NCBI RefSeq assembly: GCF_947366995.1 | Contig: NZ_CANBCC010000005.1 | Location: 1 to 64,000 of the forward strand | DNA: 64,000 nt | DNA from: an uncultured Aquabacterium sp. | GTDB lineage: Bacteria; Pseudomonadota; Gammaproteobacteria; Burkholderiales; Burkholderiaceae_C | Reading direction: 5' to 3' | In this document: positions 60,857 through 64,000 of the stretch, one piece after another | Layout of the letters: each line of letters starts with the position of its first letter | How positions within the stretch are numbered: position 1 is the first letter of the stretch | Program-made: the position numbers and the translations under genes | Notes under the pieces: model-generated | What the model was told of the DNA's origin: nothing | What the model saw: only the letters and a program-made list of their open reading frames with translations | Databases searched by the model: none

Positions 60857-61333
60857 ATGCCTGTCTCCGCCGTCCCGAAGATCCCGCAGTCGGTGCTCGT
60901 GGTGATCCACGCGCCGAACCTCGATGTGCTGCTCATCGAGCGGGCGAAGCAACCCGGCTTCTGGCAGAGCGTGACCGGGTCGCTCGACACACTGGATGAG
61001 CCCTGGCGGGAGACCGCCATCCGCGAGGTGCAGGAAGAGACCGGCATCCTCGTGGGCTCGCCTGCGGTGCCGCCCTCGGCGCTGGTGGACTGGGGCATCG
61101 AGAATGTCTATGAGATCTACCCGGTGTGGCGCCACCGCTATGCACCGGGCGTGACGCACAACACCGAACGGGTGTTCGGGCTGTGCGTGCCGCGCGAGGT
61201 GGCCGTCACGCTGGACCCCGGCGAACACACGGCCCACGTCTGGCTGCCCTGGCGCGAAGCGGCCGATCGCTGCTTCTCGCCGTCGAACGCGGAAGCCATC
61301 CTGCAACTGCCTCAACGGCAGTCCGCCCGCTGA
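60857..61333 (+). CDS. nudB: Dihydroneopterin triphosphate diphosphatase (Nudix)
   Basis: Nudix hydrolase of 158 residues, the betaproteobacterial NudB form, removing diphosphate from dihydroneopterin triphosphate in folate synthesis. The Nudix box is TGSLDTLDEPWRETAIREV followed by QEETGI. FWQSVTGSLD and ENVYEIYPVWRHRY are further family blocks. In Burkholderiales nudB usually follows aspS directly. Here a metal-efflux operon lies between, and nudB begins 12 nt after the PII-like gene, so it may be read with that operon. Confidence 0.93.
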   Translation: MPVSAVPKIPQSVLVVIHAPNLDVLLIERAKQPGFWQSVTGSLDTLDEPWRETAIREVQEETGILVGSPAVPPSALVDWGIENVYEIYPVWRHRYAPGVTHNTERVFGLCVPREVAVTLDPGEHTAHVWLPWREAADRCFSPSNAEAILQLPQRQSAR

Positions 61334-61350
61334 CCCGCCGGAGCTCCACT

Positions 61351-62163
61351 GTGCTCAACCCGCTCAACTCGACCCACCTGCCCCCGTCCAGCCTGGGCGA
61401 AGGCGGCCTGCGTGTGGCCACCTACAACATCCACAAGGGCGTGCGAGGCCTGGGCCCCGGCAAGCGCCTGGAGATCCACAACCTGACCCTGGCAGTCGAG
61501 GCGCTGGATGCCGACATCGTGTGCCTGCAGGAGGTGCGGCGCTTCAACCATGCCGAAGCGCGCCGGTTCTCGCACACCCGCTTCGGGTCGGGCGCCTGGC
61601 CCGACCAACCCCAGGCCGAGTACCTCGCCCCCGACGGTTATGAGGTGGCCTACCGCACCAACGCCGTCACCCGCCAGGGCGAGCACGGCAACGCACTGCT
61701 GGCGCGCTGGCCCATCGGCGACATCGGGCACCACGACGTGTCGGACCACCGCTTCGAGCAGCGTGGGCTGTTGCACGTGCCGGTGCAGTGGCGGGGCATC
61801 GAGGTGCATGTGGTCGTGGTGCACCTGGGCCTGATCCACGCCAGCCGTGTGCGGCAGGCCGAGCAGGTGGCCGAGCTGGTGGCCGGGCGCATTCCGGCCG
61901 GCGCTCCGGTGGTGGTGGCCGGCGACTTCAACGACTGGAACGAAAAGCTCGACGACATCCTGCATGGCGTGGGCCTGCAGCGGGCCGGGCGCGATCGTGA
62001 GCCCCGCGTGGCGACCTACCCGTCCGTGGTGCCCGTGCTGGCCCTGGACCGCGTCTACACGCGCGGCATGCGCTGCCTGTCGGTGATGGTGCCGCGTGGC
62101 CAGACCTGGGCGCGGTTGTCCGACCACCTGCCCTTGGTCGCCGAGCTCGAACTGGCGGACTGA
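61351..62163 (+). CDS. Endonuclease/exonuclease/phosphatase family protein (YbhP-like)
   Basis: EEP-fold metal-dependent phosphatase or nuclease of 270 residues. Motifs are VATYNIHKGVRG (Asn), IVCLQEVRR (catalytic Glu), VVHLGLIHASR, VVAGDFNDWNEK and the final LSDHLPLVAE. It is encoded just before a cardiolipin synthase gene, as ybhP and clsB (ybhO) are paired in E. coli, so a link to phospholipids is plausible. The start is taken as GTG 61351, with GGAG at 61340-61343. An in-frame reading further upstream overlaps nudB and is rejected. Confidence 0.88.
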   Translation: MLNPLNSTHLPPSSLGEGGLRVATYNIHKGVRGLGPGKRLEIHNLTLAVEALDADIVCLQEVRRFNHAEARRFSHTRFGSGAWPDQPQAEYLAPDGYEVAYRTNAVTRQGEHGNALLARWPIGDIGHHDVSDHRFEQRGLLHVPVQWRGIEVHVVVVHLGLIHASRVRQAEQVAELVAGRIPAGAPVVVAGDFNDWNEKLDDILHGVGLQRAGRDREPRVATYPSVVPVLALDRVYTRGMRCLSVMVPRGQTWARLSDHLPLVAELELAD

Positions 62164-62169
62164 CGCCCG

Positions 62170-63471
62170 ATGCCGCCCGTCCACGACCAGGCACTGGAGC
62201 GGCTGGCCTGGTATGCGCAGCGCCGGCCGGTCTTCACAGGCGGCAATGCCGTGCAACTGCTGCGCGGCGGCGAGACCCTGTTCCCGGCCCTGCGTGAAGC
62301 GATCGATGCGGCGCGCCAGCAGGTCTGGGTGGCGTGCTACATGGTGTCGCCCCTGGGGCGCAGTGGCCAGGTGCTGGCCGCCCTGATGCGTGCGGCGCGC
62401 CGCGGTGTTCAGGTCCACATGGTGGTCGATGCAGTGGGCTCCAACCTCGCGCCTCACACCTTGTGGCAAGAGCTGAAAGCGGCCGGCGTGCAGCTGACCC
62501 AGTTCCGCCCGCTGCACCGCGTCTGGGGGCTGAGCGATCCGGGCGCCTGGCGCCGCATGCACATGAAGCTGTTTGCGGTGGACGACTCACACGCCTTTGT
62601 GGGTGGCATCAACCTGATTGACGATCGCTACGATGGGCACCACGGGTGGCAGCACACGCCGCGGCTGGACTATGCACTGGCCGTGCAGGGACCTGCGGTG
62701 ATCCCGATCCAGCACACGGCCATGGCGATGTGGACGCGCGCCCGGTTTGGCCGGGACTGGCGTGACGAACTGCTGCAATGGGCGCAGGGCCCCGGCCGCG
62801 TGGCCCGCTTGCGGCAGCTGTGGCAGGACGCCCGGTTGCGTTTGCGCCCGAGCGAGCAGGGGCGACTGGCCCACGCGGCCACCCGACAGGAGCCCGTGCG
62901 CTGCGCCTTCGTGATGCGCGACAACCTGCGCCAGCGGCGCACCATCGAGCGCGCCGCCCTGCAGGCCATCCACCAGGCCCGCGAGCGCATCGACCTGGTC
63001 ACGCCCTACTTCTACCCGCGCAAGGCCTTCCGGCTGGCGCTGAGCCAGGCGGCCGCACGCGGCGTGACGGTGCGACTGCTGTTGCAGGGCCGGCCGGATT
63101 TCCGGATCGCGGCCGTGGCCGCGCAGGTGCTGTACGCCGAGTTGCAGGCACACGGCGTGCACATCCACGAGTACCAGCCTGCCTTCCTGCACGCCAAGGT
63201 GCTGTGCGTGGACGGCGTGTGGGCCACGGTCGGCTCGTCCAACCTCGACCCGCTGTCGCTGGTGCTCAACCTGGAGGCCAATCTCATCGTGCGCGACCGC
63301 GCCTTCGTCAGCCACCTGTCGGCCGAGCTCGCCCGGGACTTCGCGCTGAGCCGCGAGGTCCCGGCCTGGCCCGATCACGACCCGGGATGGCACGGGCGGC
63401 TGCGCCGGCGCGCGGTGGCCTGGCTGGCGCAGGCCTATCTGCGGCTTTCCGGTGCCACCGGCCGGTACTGA
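62170..63471 (+). CDS. clsB: Cardiolipin synthase ClsB (phospholipase D family)
   Basis: Phospholipase-D superfamily enzyme of 433 residues that makes cardiolipin or phosphatidylglycerol-type lipids. Two HKD motifs are present: HMKLFAVDDSHAFVGGINL (about 136-154) and HAKVLCVDGVWATVGSSNLD (about 340-359). There is no N-terminal membrane helix pair, which separates ClsB from ClsA. It starts 6 nt after the EEP gene, so the two are co-translated. Confidence 0.92.
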   Translation: MPPVHDQALERLAWYAQRRPVFTGGNAVQLLRGGETLFPALREAIDAARQQVWVACYMVSPLGRSGQVLAALMRAARRGVQVHMVVDAVGSNLAPHTLWQELKAAGVQLTQFRPLHRVWGLSDPGAWRRMHMKLFAVDDSHAFVGGINLIDDRYDGHHGWQHTPRLDYALAVQGPAVIPIQHTAMAMWTRARFGRDWRDELLQWAQGPGRVARLRQLWQDARLRLRPSEQGRLAHAATRQEPVRCAFVMRDNLRQRRTIERAALQAIHQARERIDLVTPYFYPRKAFRLALSQAAARGVTVRLLLQGRPDFRIAAVAAQVLYAELQAHGVHIHEYQPAFLHAKVLCVDGVWATVGSSNLDPLSLVLNLEANLIVRDRAFVSHLSAELARDFALSREVPAWPDHDPGWHGRLRRRAVAWLAQAYLRLSGATGRY

Positions 63472-63491
63472 GCCGAAGACGCGAGGCCGCC

Positions 63492-64000
63492 ATGCCGATG
63501 CCGCCCCCTCTTCCCTCTGCCGCCGCTGCGGGCGACCTGGTTGTGCGGCGCCCCGAGGGGCTGTACTGCCCGCCGGGCGACTTCTACATCGACCCGTGGC
63601 GGGCCGTGCCACGCGCCATCATCACGCACGCCCATGCCGACCATGCGCGGGGCGGCCATGGCGCCTACCTGTGCGCCGCGCCGGGCGAAGGGGTGTTGCG
63701 CGCACGGTTGGGCGACATCCGCCTGCAGACGCTGGCGTACGGACAGACGATCCACGTGCAGGGCGTGACGGTCTCGCTGCACCCGGCCGGGCATGTACTG
63801 GGCTCGGCGCAGGTTCGCCTGGCCTGGCGCGGGCAGGTCTGGGTGGTGTCGGGTGATTACAAAACCGAGCCCGACCGCACGTGCGCGCCCTTCGAACAGG
63901 TGCGATGCCACTGCTTCATCACCGAATCGACCTTCGGGCTGCCGATCTACCGCTGGCGCCCCTCGGCCGAAGTGTTTGCCGAGATCAATGCGTGGTGGCA
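63492..64000 (+). CDS. Ligase-associated DNA exonuclease (metallo-beta-lactamase fold), partial
   Basis: The N-terminal 169 residues of a CPSF/SNM1-like metallo-beta-lactamase protein that runs off the right edge. LVVRRPEGLYCPPGDFYID opens it as in ligase-associated exonucleases. IITHAHADHARGGH is the zinc-binding HXHXDH motif, HPAGHVLGSAQ and VVSGDYKTEPD are later motifs, and TESTFGLPIYRW follows. In this family an ATP-dependent DNA ligase and an Lhr-type helicase usually come next, so they are expected just beyond 64000. The start ATG 63492 is 20 nt after the clsB stop. Confidence 0.9.
   Translation, partial: MPMPPPLPSAAAAGDLVVRRPEGLYCPPGDFYIDPWRAVPRAIITHAHADHARGGHGAYLCAAPGEGVLRARLGDIRLQTLAYGQTIHVQGVTVSLHPAGHVLGSAQVRLAWRGQVWVVSGDYKTEPDRTCAPFEQVRCHCFITESTFGLPIYRWRPSAEVFAEINAWW

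Noticed and set aside
57320-61315. A 1331-residue open frame on the minus strand opposite czcA, the PII-like gene and nudB
   Set aside because: Same antisense effect; the translation is His/Gln/Arg-rich without domain features.

Overview
The window is GC-rich DNA with dense, codirectional gene blocks and reads as a betaproteobacterium of the order Burkholderiales, most like the Leptothrix / Aquabacterium / Ideonella side. The reasons are the gene order sdhA-sdhD-sdhC-gntR-mdh-citE-like, a prpR/prpBC-acnD-prpF methylcitrate operon, an fmdB-DUF502-aspS block, ubiJ-ubiB, and an EpsL protein of the exosortase-B polysaccharide type. The genus is inferred; no rRNA or tRNA gene was seen.

Layout. 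1-5.9 kb: succinate dehydrogenase (sdhA cut by the window edge), a GntR/UTRA regulator, malate dehydrogenase and a CitE-like lyase. 6.1-17.1 kb: a small unknown gene, the sigma54 activator prpR, and the operon prpB-prpC-acnD-[P-loop ATPase - PIN-like protein - RNA ligase]-prpF. The bracketed genes have no role in propionate breakdown and are joined by two ATGA overlaps. 17.3-20.7 kb: an exported unknown and acnB. 20.8-31.5 kb: a kappa-GST-like isomerase, a PBP1A-type enzyme, a YgjP-type metallopeptidase, exonuclease I, a KAS III-like synthase, a large hybrid sensor kinase and an RluA-type pseudouridine synthase. 31.5-41.8 kb: an SBF-like transporter, acnA, an ArsC/Spx-like protein, DUF779, acetaldehyde dehydrogenase with a divergent AcoR-like regulator, ubiG and gph. 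41.9-47.1 kb: exopolysaccharide genes on the minus strand (manC, galE, epsL, a priming glycosyltransferase). 47.3-54.1 kb: ubiJ, ubiB, a sodium/solute symporter, fmdB-like, DUF502, aspS. 54.4-60.8 kb: an RND metal-efflux operon with a small exported protein and a PII-like protein. 60.9-64 kb: nudB, an EEP-family phosphatase, clsB and the start of a ligase-associated DNA exonuclease.

The genes centre on the TCA and 2-methylcitrate cycles. All three aconitase types (AcnA, AcnB, AcnD) lie within 25 kb. A near-identical palindrome lies between gntR and mdh and again upstream of acnB, suggesting one GntR regulon. A strong -24/-12 promoter precedes prpB, matching the adjacent PrpR.

The most unusual item is the ATPase / PIN-like / RNA-ligase trio inside the prp operon, a candidate RNA cleavage-and-repair or defence-like module. 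Other items of note are an AcoR-like regulator with GAFPGA in place of GAFTGA beside a good sigma54 promoter, and a metal-efflux block that splits aspS from nudB.
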